A stretch of 64,000 bases of DNA from Deltaproteobacteria bacterium (GTDB lineage: Bacteria > Desulfobacterota > GWC2-55-46). Positions 35,603-44,835 of this stretch are shown in pieces; the stretch's first letter is position 1; each line of letters starts with the position of its first letter. The DNA lies in contig JACOUO010000008.1 of assembly GCA_016177845.1 (NCBI GenBank), forward strand, positions 1 to 64,000. Reading direction: 5' to 3'. A program made the position numbers and the translations under genes. The notes below the pieces were generated by a model. That model saw nothing but the letters and a program-made list of their open reading frames with translations, was not told where the DNA came from and did no database searches.

Positions 35603-36709
35603 ATGAAAAATGACGGTTCCTATAATAAATGGTTTTTAAGCTATGTGCTGCTGTCCAGCATATTTTTAATAGCGGTTAGCATGATAAATTACCGCATAGA
35701 TTGCGCCTTCCTTTTCCATAACAGCGAGTTTGATACCAAGGCTATAGATGTGCTTACGAAAGGGAAGAATATTGCGGGTTTCATCAACTTCGATGAAAGG
35801 CATTTTCAGAAATCATATATAGAAAAGAATACTCATAAGATGGATATAATCGCGGTAGGATCATCAAGGACATTGAACTTGAGGAAAAGAGCCATTCTCG
35901 GAAAAAGGAAAGAGAAAAAATTTTTCAACCATTCCGTTTCGGGAGCAAGCCTGGAGGATTATATCAGCATAATTGGATTGTATAAGGAAAAAGGCTATAT
36001 GCCTTCCAGGGTAATACTTGGGATCGACCCGTGGATATTCAACAGGAACAAAACCCAGAACAAATGGAAATTCCTCAGCCCCTCATATGATAAGATGATA
36101 AAAGAAATATACGGGGTGAATGCGAAGGCAACAGTCCAGGATGATAACAGATTCCTGCAGCTTTTGAATGTCGACTATCTCAAAGCCAACATAATGTCCT
36201 GGCTAAATCCTAAAAAAAACAATCCTGATTTTTATATAGCTGATGACCTAAGCGTGGACAGTTACATAAAAGAATCTGACGGAAGTCTCCATTACCCTTA
36301 CAAGATAAGATTTCAAAAAGATGAAGAGACGATAAAGAAAGCCAGGGAATATGTCAAGTTCCCTGTTTACCTTCTCGAAAATTTCGGTGAATTATCAAAT
36401 ACCGTTCTTTTTGAGGATTTTGTTGATTTTCTGAGAAAAAAAGATGTGGAAGTCGTCTTTTTCCTGCCGCCATACCATCCGCTGACCTATGAGCTCCTGA
36501 CAACTAATCCCAGGTATGCGATAATCAGGTCCGCTGAAGCCTATATCCGCAATTACGCTTCACGAGAACACATAAAAGTCATTGGGTCTTATGACCCCAA
36601 TGCATTAGGGCTTAAAAGCAAGGATTTCACAGACGGTATGCATATCCGCGACAAAGGAATTGAAGCCATCTTCAAATCGTTGCATGAGCCTGTCACCTCG
36701 AAACAGTGA
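35603..36709 (+). CDS. SGNH-like periplasmic partner of the MBOAT acyltransferase
   Basis: A 368-residue protein with an N-terminal membrane anchor (about residues 12-31) and an extracytoplasmic domain. 'IAVGSSRTLNLRK' near residue 85 fits the Ser block I and 'DGMHIRDKGIEAIF' near 345 fits the Asp-x-x-His block of SGNH/DltD/AlgJ-type proteins. In known systems such partners receive acyl groups from the MBOAT and transfer them to the polymer. It begins one base after the MBOAT stop. The exact substrate is unknown. Confidence 0.7.
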   Translation: MKNDGSYNKWFLSYVLLSSIFLIAVSMINYRIDCAFLFHNSEFDTKAIDVLTKGKNIAGFINFDERHFQKSYIEKNTHKMDIIAVGSSRTLNLRKRAILGKRKEKKFFNHSVSGASLEDYISIIGLYKEKGYMPSRVILGIDPWIFNRNKTQNKWKFLSPSYDKMIKEIYGVNAKATVQDDNRFLQLLNVDYLKANIMSWLNPKKNNPDFYIADDLSVDSYIKESDGSLHYPYKIRFQKDEETIKKAREYVKFPVYLLENFGELSNTVLFEDFVDFLRKKDVEVVFFLPPYHPLTYELLTTNPRYAIIRSAEAYIRNYASREHIKVIGSYDPNALGLKSKDFTDGMHIRDKGIEAIFKSLHEPVTSKQ

Positions 36710-36753
36710 CTTATTCACCTGAATGTCGTAAAGATGGAATGTGAATTACACTT

Positions 36754-38136
36754 CTAAAGACCTAAAGCCTTCATCTTGGAGTAAAGCGTCACGCGGTCTA
36801 TCTTAAGTATACGAGCAGCTTTGGATTTATTGTTTTTAGCCTCTTCGAGGGCCTGTTGGACGATTTGTTTTTCAAGCTCTCTCGTCATTTTGCATCTCAA
36901 TTCCTTAAAGGATTTTCCATTATCTGCTGTAGACCGGCATTCATTGACAGGCCTGTTTTCTACCTTCAAGGCTGACAGGACTGAAGGCATAATTTTACCG
37001 GAGTCAGTAAGAATGACGGCCTTTCTGATAACATTCCTCATCTCCCTGACATTGCCCGGCCAATTGTAATTCATGAGGGCTCTTACCGCCTCGTTGGAAA
37101 TGCCTTTTATTTCCTTTTTGAATTCCATGTTCGCATCTTCCAGAAAATGCAGCGCAAGCGGAATTATATCTTCCTGCCTTTCCCTGAGCGGCGGTATTTC
37201 GATAGAGAATTCGTTAAGCCTGTGATAAAGGTCGGCTCGGAAATTCCCTGCCTTCACTTCAGCAGCAAAATCAAGGTTAGTGGCTACAATAACCCTGACA
37301 TCAATCGCAATCTCCCTCTTGCCGCCGAGGCGGTGGATTTTCCTCTCCTGTATCACACGAAGAAGTTTTGCCTGAACAGAATCTGAAAGGTTTGTTATCT
37401 CGTCAAGAAATAATGTCCCGCCTTTGGCCATTTCAAATTGGCCTTCTTTGCTGCAATCTGCTCCTGTGAACGCGCCTTTTTCATGGCCGAACAACTCGCT
37501 TTCAGCCAAGGTATCCGGAAGTGTCCCGCAATCTATGGCAATGAACGGCTTCGCTTTTCTTTGGCTGATCGAATGTATCATTCGGGCGATTAATTCCTTA
37601 CCCGTACCGCTCTCTCCCTGCAATATTACCGTAAGGTTTGTAGGCGATATTATCCTTACCTGCTTAAGCGCATGGCAGAACTTAGGAGAATCTCCTTTGA
37701 CTTCATGTTCAGAATGGCAACACTCAAGCTTTTGCTTCAAGGCCTCAACTTCTTTAGTCAGATGCCTTGTATGGAGCGCATTTTGAATTACTATCTTTAA
37801 TTCAGTTCTATTAAACGGCTTGCTTATGCAGTCATAAGCCCCAAGCCGCATTGCTCTGACAACATCCCTCGCATCCTGATAAGCAGTTAACATTATTACG
37901 AGGGAATCCTTGTCGAGCTTTTTAATGGATTCAAGCACTTTAAAGCCATCAGTACCCGGAAGCTGCATGTCCAAAAGAACAACTTCAGGATGCCTGTCCC
38001 TGAACTTGTTCAGCCCTGTATTGGCGTCATTTGCAGTTGCGGTTTCGTATCCTTCATCTTCAAGAGCCTCTGAAAGCAGCTGACAAATGCCGTCGTTATC
38101 CTCTATTATCAAAATCAAATCTTTTTTCCGTTCCAT
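36754..38136 (-). CDS. NtrC-family sigma54-dependent response regulator
   Basis: The 460-residue protein has a receiver domain with the acidic pair near the N-terminus and phospho-acceptor Asp55 ('VVLLDMQLPGTDG'). An AAA+ domain (about 145-375) carries 'GESGTGKELIARMIH', the sigma54-contact loop 'GAFTGA' and 'GTLFLDEI'. A Fis-type HTH closes it ('AARILKIDRVTLYSKMKALGL'). No histidine kinase gene is adjacent, so it is an orphan in this window. It converges on the SGNH gene, with 44 bp between. Confidence 0.95.
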   Translation of the reverse strand: MERKKDLILIIEDNDGICQLLSEALEDEGYETATANDANTGLNKFRDRHPEVVLLDMQLPGTDGFKVLESIKKLDKDSLVIMLTAYQDARDVVRAMRLGAYDCISKPFNRTELKIVIQNALHTRHLTKEVEALKQKLECCHSEHEVKGDSPKFCHALKQVRIISPTNLTVILQGESGTGKELIARMIHSISQRKAKPFIAIDCGTLPDTLAESELFGHEKGAFTGADCSKEGQFEMAKGGTLFLDEITNLSDSVQAKLLRVIQERKIHRLGGKREIAIDVRVIVATNLDFAAEVKAGNFRADLYHRLNEFSIEIPPLRERQEDIIPLALHFLEDANMEFKKEIKGISNEAVRALMNYNWPGNVREMRNVIRKAVILTDSGKIMPSVLSALKVENRPVNECRSTADNGKSFKELRCKMTRELEKQIVQQALEEAKNNKSKAARILKIDRVTLYSKMKALGL

Positions 38137-38580
38137 ATCTACCTGTTTTCTTTTCGAACCGAGGCGATAAGTATCTCAGTTCACTTGCCCCATACAGCGT
38201 TTTTTTATAGATCTATTCTTTCCTTTTTCCGGTCAAGTACTCCTTAAGAGAAAAGCCGAGCGCAGTTATTTTTTTATGCTGGCACTTTCCTCTGTGATTA
38301 AAACAAAAGATTGCCTTACGCCTTCCCGCACCGTTTGTTAACAGGGGATATTTTCCTTGCGGGATTAAAAAGAAATGAGCTCTTTTTGAAAGAGATAAAA
38401 AACAGAGGAGAAGCGAAACGAAGAAAATCCGGATTAACACGAGGAAAATGATGATCCTATTTTTTTAAAAAAATCCAAACAAACAGCTATAATATATAAA
38501 ACTTATAAGTAAATTATATTTGTTTTCCCCTTATTTTGCAATGCTTATTCAATTTAGGACCAACGAGCGCAACGGACTTT
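38137..38580. other. intergenic region at the end of the glycan operon
   Basis: About 440 bp between the epimerase stop and the NtrC-type gene. It is A+T-rich with long T and A tracts (for example T7A7 near 38461). A 75-codon minus-strand frame at 38213-38440 with a hydrophobic start matches nothing I know, and I do not call it a gene. No clear terminator is seen. Confidence 0.5.
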
Positions 38581-39561
38581 TTAAGCAGCATCGTAACCTT
38601 TTATACCAAGCCGGTTCATTTCGCTGCTCCACCATTTCATTGTAATCTCAATACCTTCACTAAGGCATATCTGAGGTTGCCATCCCAAACCGCTTTTTGC
38701 TTTTTCGATATTCAGGCAGCTTCTCTTGAGCTCACCCATTTTAGCGGCTTTGCGTTCAAGGGCGTAAGATATGCCGGGCATATTTTTTTTAGCGGACTCA
38801 TATACTATCGCGAAAAGGTCTTCGGTAAATGTCTCAACGCCTGTCCCGATATTAAATGCCTCCATGCTGCCTTTATCGAGAGCCAGAAGGTTTGCCCTTA
38901 CGACATCACCCACAAAGCAGTAATCACGCACCATACCGCGGGTTTCGTCATTGAAATGATACAGCGTGCATGGGTTGTTATTCAAAAGCCTTTCCATGAA
39001 AATGGCGACCACACCGGCCTCGCCATTAGGTATCTGCCGCGGGCCGAACACATTGGAATAGCGCAGCACCGTGTAATCGAGCCCGTAGCAATGATTATAG
39101 AATGAAAGGTATTGCTCCGTGACCAGCTTGGAAATCGCATAAGGCGACAGGGGCTTTGGTCTGCATGCTTCCGTGGTAGGGTATTCTTCAGCCTCACCAT
39201 AAATGGCTCCGCCGGAAGATATCAAAATGAGCTTCTTTGTTTTATTGAGCCTGGCTGACTCCAAAAGATTCAAGAAACCTTTTATGTTTACATCAGCATC
39301 AAACAACGGGTCTTTTACCGAAGCAGTGACCGATATCTGGGCAGCATGGTAATTGACTATGTCAGGTTTTTCAAATTCGAAAACTTTTTTTAATTCGTTA
39401 GATCTGATATCAAGGAGATAAAAACGCGTCTTCGGGTTTATATTGCTTAATTTTCCGGATGAGAGATTGTCAACAACGATTACTTCATGGCCAGCGGCCA
39501 CATAAGCGTCTACGACATTAGAACCTATGAAGCCGGCCCCGCCTGTTACAAGTATCTTCAT
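38581..39561 (-). CDS. NAD-dependent sugar epimerase (UDP-glucose 4-epimerase type)
   Basis: An extended SDR of 326 residues with the N-terminal Rossmann motif 'VTGGAGFIGSNVVD' and the active-site Tyr-x3-Lys in 'LSPYAISKLVTEQYL'; the Ser is in 'LISSGGAIYG'. Sequence fits the GalE/WbpP class, which epimerises or dehydrates nucleotide sugars such as UDP-Glc or UDP-GlcNAc. It is the last gene of the long glycan operon. The exact sugar cannot be read from sequence. Confidence 0.88.
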   Translation of the reverse strand: MKILVTGGAGFIGSNVVDAYVAAGHEVIVVDNLSSGKLSNINPKTRFYLLDIRSNELKKVFEFEKPDIVNYHAAQISVTASVKDPLFDADVNIKGFLNLLESARLNKTKKLILISSGGAIYGEAEEYPTTEACRPKPLSPYAISKLVTEQYLSFYNHCYGLDYTVLRYSNVFGPRQIPNGEAGVVAIFMERLLNNNPCTLYHFNDETRGMVRDYCFVGDVVRANLLALDKGSMEAFNIGTGVETFTEDLFAIVYESAKKNMPGISYALERKAAKMGELKRSCLNIEKAKSGLGWQPQICLSEGIEITMKWWSSEMNRLGIKGYDAA

Positions 39562-39583
39562 TTGAATACAAATCCTTTTCTTT

Positions 39584-40366
39584 TCAAAGCTTCTTCAGCT
39601 TTTTAAGGCCTTCCTTGCACGAGGTGCCAAGGAAAAGAGTATCAAGGCTGAATGCTATGAACCTGTATCCTTCAGCCTTTTTCTTTTCTACCTCCCTCCA
39701 GTCAGGTGGTATTACATGGAATCCTGAAACATGGTTCATCTTCTCGGCTGTCCTTTTTATCTTATTCAGGGCTGAGGCCACATCAGGGTGATCAAAATCT
39801 CCTGGCCTGCCGAGCGACCCTGAAAGGTCATATGGCCCTACGATAAACGCATCTACGCCCTTGGTTGAGAGTATATCCTCAAGATTGCATACAGCGTCTA
39901 TATGCTCAATCTGCACGATCACCACACTGTTTTCGGCGAGCCACTCCTTGTAGCTTTCAAAACCAAAGCCATAGCCCTGGGCGCGTGCAAGGCCTACCCC
40001 TCTGGTGCCGCGAGGCGGATAGTTGACAGAGCTTACAGCCCTCAGCGCATCCTCCCTTGAATTGACCATGGGCACAATGACACCGTGCGCGCCTGCGTCC
40101 ATAACCCTCTTTATGATATTAGGGTTATTCTCGCCTACTCTTACAAGAGGAACAGAGTTGTTCAGCTCTATTGCCTGTATAAGCTGCTGCGCCTGATGCA
40201 CGGTTATAGAGGAATGCTCCATGTCCACTGCAAGCCAGTCAAAGCCCGAGGCGGCGAGCACCTCAGCAACAGCCGGATGCCCAATCGTTATCCATGAGCC
40301 GATGGTAAGCTCTTTTGACTTCAGCCGTTGTTTAAGGGGCGGCTTTAAAAATCTTTTTTCAATCAT
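39584..40366 (-). CDS. HpcH/HpaI-family class II aldolase
   Basis: The 260-residue protein matches 2-keto-3-deoxy acid aldolases that split or form bonds to pyruvate with a divalent metal. Signs are 'GSWITIGHPAVAEVLAASGFDWLAVDMEHS' (catalytic His follows in 'ITVHQ'), 'VRVGENNPNIIKRVMDAGAHGVIVPMV', the metal ligand Glu in 'VIVQIEHIDAV' and 'DAFIVGPYDLSGSLG' (Asp ligand). Its presence in a glycan operon is unusual. It could supply or modify a keto-acid-derived building block, which is inference only. Confidence 0.88.
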   Translation of the reverse strand: MIEKRFLKPPLKQRLKSKELTIGSWITIGHPAVAEVLAASGFDWLAVDMEHSSITVHQAQQLIQAIELNNSVPLVRVGENNPNIIKRVMDAGAHGVIVPMVNSREDALRAVSSVNYPPRGTRGVGLARAQGYGFGFESYKEWLAENSVVIVQIEHIDAVCNLEDILSTKGVDAFIVGPYDLSGSLGRPGDFDHPDVASALNKIKRTAEKMNHVSGFHVIPPDWREVEKKKAEGYRFIAFSLDTLFLGTSCKEGLKKLKKL

Positions 40367-40381
40367 TTCCGTACCCCGTTT

Positions 40382-42130
40382 TCATATGAATTTTTCCAAT
40401 CTTTCCCTTGTAACAGGCAGAAAATACCTGTAAATATATTCAGCATCAAAATCATCCCGGCCTTTGCGTGCCGCACCTTCATAATACCCTTTGATATAAG
40501 CCCTTAGTTCTTCTATTGAGTTTATAATCTTTTTATCCCCTTCATATTTAAAGAGCCTGTCGCAGTCATATATCCTGTCCGCAAGGCTGAAGTAGGCGAC
40601 ATCTACCCCGTACCTGAGGGCCTCTATCCCAAGAGAGTTATCATCATATATAAGAATGTCTATCTCCTTGAAAAGGTCATCCCACTTCATGTGCTTGGCC
40701 GGGATTATGTTTTCAGGGAGTTTCGTTTTTATTACAGCCTCCTCGGGCACGATAGGGTGTATTTTAAGATAGACCGTATACCCGGTCCCTTCGAACACTT
40801 CTACAAGGCTGCGTATAACGCCCTCGTATACCTTTGTGTCGAACGAAAATGCATAGGCTATCTTTCCGCAAAAATCTTTTTTCCTCCCGCCATCCCGGTC
40901 TGAGAACAGATAACCATGGCGCAACGCGCACCCTGACTCAACAAGCCCGTCCTTGTACGAACCGGCCTCGTTCATTACATCCCTCAGGATATCGCCTACG
41001 GTAAGGATTTTGTCCGGGTAGAAAGGCAGGCCTGATTCATAACTGCCCGGAAAGTACTGAAGGAGTTTAAAGGAAAAGCTTGTATGCTGGAATGCTGTCA
41101 GCTTCGTCCCTGCGCCTGATTCGTTTCGGGCTGCCACAAGGAGCTTCTCCCAAGGGTGGTTCTCGTAAGGGTATATGATGCTACCCCTGATATTAAAATC
41201 CCTGAACAGCCTTTTAAACATGAAGTACTGTTTCCATGCGTACCCCCAATAGCACGCCAGGTAATCATCCGCCAAAGAAAGATTCAAGAGATATCGGATG
41301 TCAATGCCATGATACCGGATTGCCTGCCTGACCCTTACAAAACTTCCCATGCCGATGATATAGGATTTGAGGAGGTCGCCCATTGTAAGGAAGCAATAGT
41401 AGAATTTAACCTCGCATTCCTTTCTTAGATTTTTAAAGCACCTGATCATCTCCCGAAGATTGGCCATATAACTTATGAAATGCCTGGGATTGTCAGTTAT
41501 TATCGGGGTGCTTAGTACCATTATGTCCTTACCTTCTTTGACAAGGTGCTCTATAAGAGGCTGAAAATAGGAATCGCAGTACGCGCCGGAGCGGCTGCAC
41601 CTGTAATCATAGAAGCTCAGGACAAGATGGTCATACTCCCTTCTTTTGTCCTTCGGCAGCGCCCTTTTGCAAATGAACGCAATCAGAGAGTCAATCACAA
41701 ACATCAACGCGACCCTTGCCGGAAATCTCAAGACCCTTTTAGCTTCGGCAAATGCGCCGGGACCAACGCCCTCGTAAGCGATTTTCCTTTGCTTCAGGTA
41801 TTTTGCCAATGCCTTAAAAAGAATTCTATCGAGATTCTTTATCCTGATATTCCTCTGCTCGCCCTCTATGAGTTCAACCAGCTGGACATACTTTGAGAGT
41901 TTGTCGAAGAAATAGGTCCTACCCTCTATCCTCGTAAGGGTATCCGAGACAATGTATTTAAGCTTCTTTTGGTTCTCGCTTACGAGCCTCGAAAAAAGTT
42001 CTATATATTCCTTAAGCTCTCCTGACCCGTACACTGGCTTTCTAAACCCGTAGCTCAGGCAATCTATCTCCAAAAGGTCGGATGAGTTCCTGTTTTTGCA
42101 TATGTGTATGTTTAAATTATCTGACATCAT
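40382..42130 (-). CDS. surface-carbohydrate biosynthesis protein, probable glycosyl/glycerophosphate-type transferase
   Basis: About 582 residues without membrane segments or signal peptide. The C-terminal third has the GT-B-like capsule-synthesis pattern: 'GYTVYLKIHPIVPEEAVI', 'MKWDDLFKEIDILIYDDNSLGIEALRYGVDVAYFSLAD'. This resembles the nucleotide-binding half of CDP-glycerol and polysialic-type transferases. The N-terminal half is unrecognised. Starts are possible at GTG 42133 or ATG 42130/42127, overlapping the preceding methyltransferase stop. Likely uses an activated sugar made in this cluster. Confidence 0.6.
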   Translation of the reverse strand: MMSDNLNIHICKNRNSSDLLEIDCLSYGFRKPVYGSGELKEYIELFSRLVSENQKKLKYIVSDTLTRIEGRTYFFDKLSKYVQLVELIEGEQRNIRIKNLDRILFKALAKYLKQRKIAYEGVGPGAFAEAKRVLRFPARVALMFVIDSLIAFICKRALPKDKRREYDHLVLSFYDYRCSRSGAYCDSYFQPLIEHLVKEGKDIMVLSTPIITDNPRHFISYMANLREMIRCFKNLRKECEVKFYYCFLTMGDLLKSYIIGMGSFVRVRQAIRYHGIDIRYLLNLSLADDYLACYWGYAWKQYFMFKRLFRDFNIRGSIIYPYENHPWEKLLVAARNESGAGTKLTAFQHTSFSFKLLQYFPGSYESGLPFYPDKILTVGDILRDVMNEAGSYKDGLVESGCALRHGYLFSDRDGGRKKDFCGKIAYAFSFDTKVYEGVIRSLVEVFEGTGYTVYLKIHPIVPEEAVIKTKLPENIIPAKHMKWDDLFKEIDILIYDDNSLGIEALRYGVDVAYFSLADRIYDCDRLFKYEGDKKIINSIEELRAYIKGYYEGAARKGRDDFDAEYIYRYFLPVTRERLEKFI

Positions 42131-43074
42131 CACACTATTTTAAGGATGCCCGCAGGCTGATATTTAGGGTCGTATATGCCCCATGGCAGCCCGTTATCAC
42201 CGTTAGTGGCATAAAGCTTCGATACCCTTTTCCTTATGGTCTCAGAGCGTTTTATCTTTTCAAACAGTTCGTCATATCTGTCGAAATTCGTAAAGGATTC
42301 TTTCATCGAAAATAGTTCGCGCAAAGTATCGTAGCTGAAGCACCAGCCCTCGCATGATTTGAAGTACCAGTCCCTATCCTTGGCCGCGCTGGTGGTAATT
42401 ATCATGGCAGAGCCCTTCTTAAGGATTCTCATAAACTCCCCTACGGACTTTTTTAAATCCTCGTGTCCATTGTGCTCTATCGCGGATACCGAGACAATGC
42501 AATCGACTGAACCGGTCTCAAATTCCTTCATGTCCGTAAAATCGCTTTTTATATATTTTATATTTCCGTAGCCCTTCCTTGCGCCGGAAAGAGCCGCTCC
42601 GATGACAGCAGGGTCGACACGCCTCCGGATAATCCTTGATAACGCATCAGCGGTCCTGCCAGGCGACCTGAGGCCATTCAACATTTTATTCAGAATATCC
42701 GAAGGCCTGTCCTGCCTGTGTTTTATAAAATACCTGTATGGATTGTTTGTAACAGATGCGCCGTTGTCATGGACTTCTATTTTAAATATCCTTGATGCGG
42801 CTGCCGGGACATCCCTGTCTGCGAAATCCACGCTCAGTACATTGAAGCCCAAGGAGGCCAGCATAAATTGCAGAAGCCCGTTTCCAGCGCCTGCATCAAG
42901 TATTGTCGAGCCTTTTTCAATGCCAAGCTCTTCTATCTGACGGAGTATCCAGATTATGTCAAGGTCATAGTGCCAACCTATCTCTATGCCAAGCACCCTT
43001 TTCCAGTGGTCTATGAAACTGAGCTTCTCGTTATTTTCTATTATTGAAGAGTCTATTATCTCTATGCGATCCAT
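42130..43074 (-). CDS. class I SAM-dependent methyltransferase
   Basis: I choose ATG 43074 (314 residues), 11 bp after the previous gene's stop; the longer frame to 43152 would overlap it. Motif I is 'ILDAGAGNGLLQFMLASLG', followed by 'VLSVDF' and the motif near 'GSVDCIVSVSAIEHNGHEDLKKSVGEFMRILKKG'. It probably methylates a sugar or glycan terminus. Substrate unknown. Confidence 0.85.
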   Translation of the reverse strand: MDRIEIIDSSIIENNEKLSFIDHWKRVLGIEIGWHYDLDIIWILRQIEELGIEKGSTILDAGAGNGLLQFMLASLGFNVLSVDFADRDVPAAASRIFKIEVHDNGASVTNNPYRYFIKHRQDRPSDILNKMLNGLRSPGRTADALSRIIRRRVDPAVIGAALSGARKGYGNIKYIKSDFTDMKEFETGSVDCIVSVSAIEHNGHEDLKKSVGEFMRILKKGSAMIITTSAAKDRDWYFKSCEGWCFSYDTLRELFSMKESFTNFDRYDELFEKIKRSETIRKRVSKLYATNGDNGLPWGIYDPKYQPAGILKIV

Positions 43075-43085
43075 CTGATTTTTCC

Positions 43086-44156
43086 TTATGGGTTTCGTTG
43101 AACTGCAAAACAAGGCTTTATAAGCGCCTCGGCCTTGTAGAACGACTCCCATGCCAATCGCTTGAGCCCGCGAATGCCTGAAGGCACAGCCCTCTTACGC
43201 TCGGATTCCTTGATGTGCTCGATTATCCGCAGGGGATTGTCTGCCATGCGGCAACAGGCTGCATCAGTTGTATTATCTATCCTGAATACAGCTCTTATGG
43301 TCTCATCACCCCTTATCAATTTAAATTCCTCTGCCGCGAGGACACCGCTTAAGGAATCAAGATTGAAATTATAGTTATGGGCATGGACAAGGTATTGTAA
43401 AATATCATTACCATAGGCTGTAAGTTCCATTACGCCGGGAACCTCGATATACAGCAGACCCTTTTCCGCAAGAAGAGATTTAAGGATCTTAAGCTCTTTA
43501 AGAGGATTGTAGAAGTGCTCAAAAACATGGCTCAGAATAATCAGGTCAAAACTGACGCCGAACTCCTTTAGCGACTCCACTCCTCCCTTAAGAATGCCAA
43601 TGCCGTTTTTACGGGCACTTTTTATATAATTATCCTCATACTCGCATGCATACAGCTCCGTGCTTATCCCTTCGCTCGCGGCCCTGTCCCTGAACTGGAG
43701 AAGCGTTGAACCGCTCGCGGCCCCTACATCGCAGACCTTTATACTGCTCTTCGTTATGTTTTTGCCGAGGAACCCGAATATTTTTGCGCCCTGCTGTTCG
43801 TTCACAAGATTTTCGAGTACAGTGCCTGGCCTTACGCCGCAGATCAGCGGATGATATATCTCAGCGTAATAGTTCGGCAGAGAGCTTTCTGATATCTTAG
43901 GGTTTACGGCCATAAGCCCGCAGACTGAGCACATGAAATTCGTAAAAGGAAGCCCAAACCTGTCCTTTTCAGCGATTTTTAAAAAATAATTTGAGCCGCA
44001 AAGGCAAGGCCCGGAATCATCAAGCCTTATGCGTCCGCTCCTTATGCGCTCAACAAAGAGCCTTCTGTATTCAGAATGCACTCTGTTCAACCTGAAAGCG
44101 GGAACCCCGTTTGCCTTGTATCTTTCAAAAAGAAGTCTACTCATGCGCTTCACCAT
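43086..44156 (-). CDS. methyltransferase with N-terminal zinc-ribbon-like segment
   Basis: A 356-residue protein with a Cys cluster near residue 50 ('GPCLCG...FMCSVCGLMAVNPKIS') as in sugar C-methyltransferase-like proteins. The SAM core is 'KVCDVGAASGSTLLQFRDRA' and 'FDLIILSHVFEHFYNPLKELKILKSLLAEKGLLYIEVPG'. The 'HVFEH' motif is typical of this glycan-associated group. It overlaps the cytidylyltransferase gene upstream by 20 bp. Confidence 0.85.
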   Translation of the reverse strand: MVKRMSRLLFERYKANGVPAFRLNRVHSEYRRLFVERIRSGRIRLDDSGPCLCGSNYFLKIAEKDRFGLPFTNFMCSVCGLMAVNPKISESSLPNYYAEIYHPLICGVRPGTVLENLVNEQQGAKIFGFLGKNITKSSIKVCDVGAASGSTLLQFRDRAASEGISTELYACEYEDNYIKSARKNGIGILKGGVESLKEFGVSFDLIILSHVFEHFYNPLKELKILKSLLAEKGLLYIEVPGVMELTAYGNDILQYLVHAHNYNFNLDSLSGVLAAEEFKLIRGDETIRAVFRIDNTTDAACCRMADNPLRIIEHIKESERKRAVPSGIRGLKRLAWESFYKAEALIKPCFAVQRNP

Positions 44157-44835
44157 AGCCTTGGAAGCCGAATAGGTATTCGGCTAATTTAAAGTCCTCT
44201 TCATCATCTATATCTATACTTTCGAGCCTTGGGACCTCGTAAAGGTAAGGCTTAGGCCCAATCCTTGACGATGTCCTGCTGAAGCTATCCCTTGAAAAGA
44301 TATAGAAGTTGGAATTCTCTTCATAAATCGGGCGGAGATCCTGAGTCCTTATGAGATTTGCAGGGTCATGGTTTATCGGCCTTATTTCGCTGTCATAGAA
44401 TCTCGACTGATGCCTCCTCACTGAGAACAGGGAATCATACGACCTCTCAACAGCCTTGAAGTATGCGTCAACAGCTTTATTGAATGTAGCTGTCCTGACA
44501 AGCGGGTTTGTGGCATGCGTCTGTATGAAAATGTCGGCATCTATAAGTGATATGTCATGCGCTATGATTCTGTTCATCGGAACTGTATCACCGCAAATAC
44601 CGTGGGGCCTGTCTATGAACTTTACCGAGCTTCCAAAGTGCTGCCTTACTGTGTCTTTTACGAGAGCGCTGTCTGTATCCACATAGATTGCGCTCAGCCC
44701 GTTTAAACCATGCAATGCCTTCAACACCCAGAAAAGGAGTGGCCTGCCTGAAAAATCCCTTATGTTCTTGGATGAGACTCTTTCGCTGTGGCCCTTCATC
44801 GGCACAAGCGCAGCAATACCCTTTTTACCTGCCAT
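44137..44835 (-). CDS. cytidylyltransferase, CMP-NeuAc synthetase family (copy 1)
   Basis: A 232-residue NeuA-like enzyme that would join CTP to an acidic sugar or sugar analogue. The N-terminal CTP loop is 'ALVPMKGHSERVSSKNIRDFSGRPLLFWVL', a variant of the usual AxxPARGGSKGxxxKN. 'VDTDS' and 'IFIQTHATNPLVR' are also diagnostic, as is 'ESIDIDDEEDFKLAEYL' near the end. It is one of three such enzymes in the cluster, and the most divergent in the CTP loop. Its substrate is open. Confidence 0.85.
   Translation of the reverse strand: MAGKKGIAALVPMKGHSERVSSKNIRDFSGRPLLFWVLKALHGLNGLSAIYVDTDSALVKDTVRQHFGSSVKFIDRPHGICGDTVPMNRIIAHDISLIDADIFIQTHATNPLVRTATFNKAVDAYFKAVERSYDSLFSVRRHQSRFYDSEIRPINHDPANLIRTQDLRPIYEENSNFYIFSRDSFSRTSSRIGPKPYLYEVPRLESIDIDDEEDFKLAEYLFGFQGYGEAHE

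Noticed and set aside
38213-38440. 75-codon minus-strand frame with hydrophobic N-terminus
   Set aside because: No family, no good ribosome site seen, and low-complexity surroundings; not supported as a gene.
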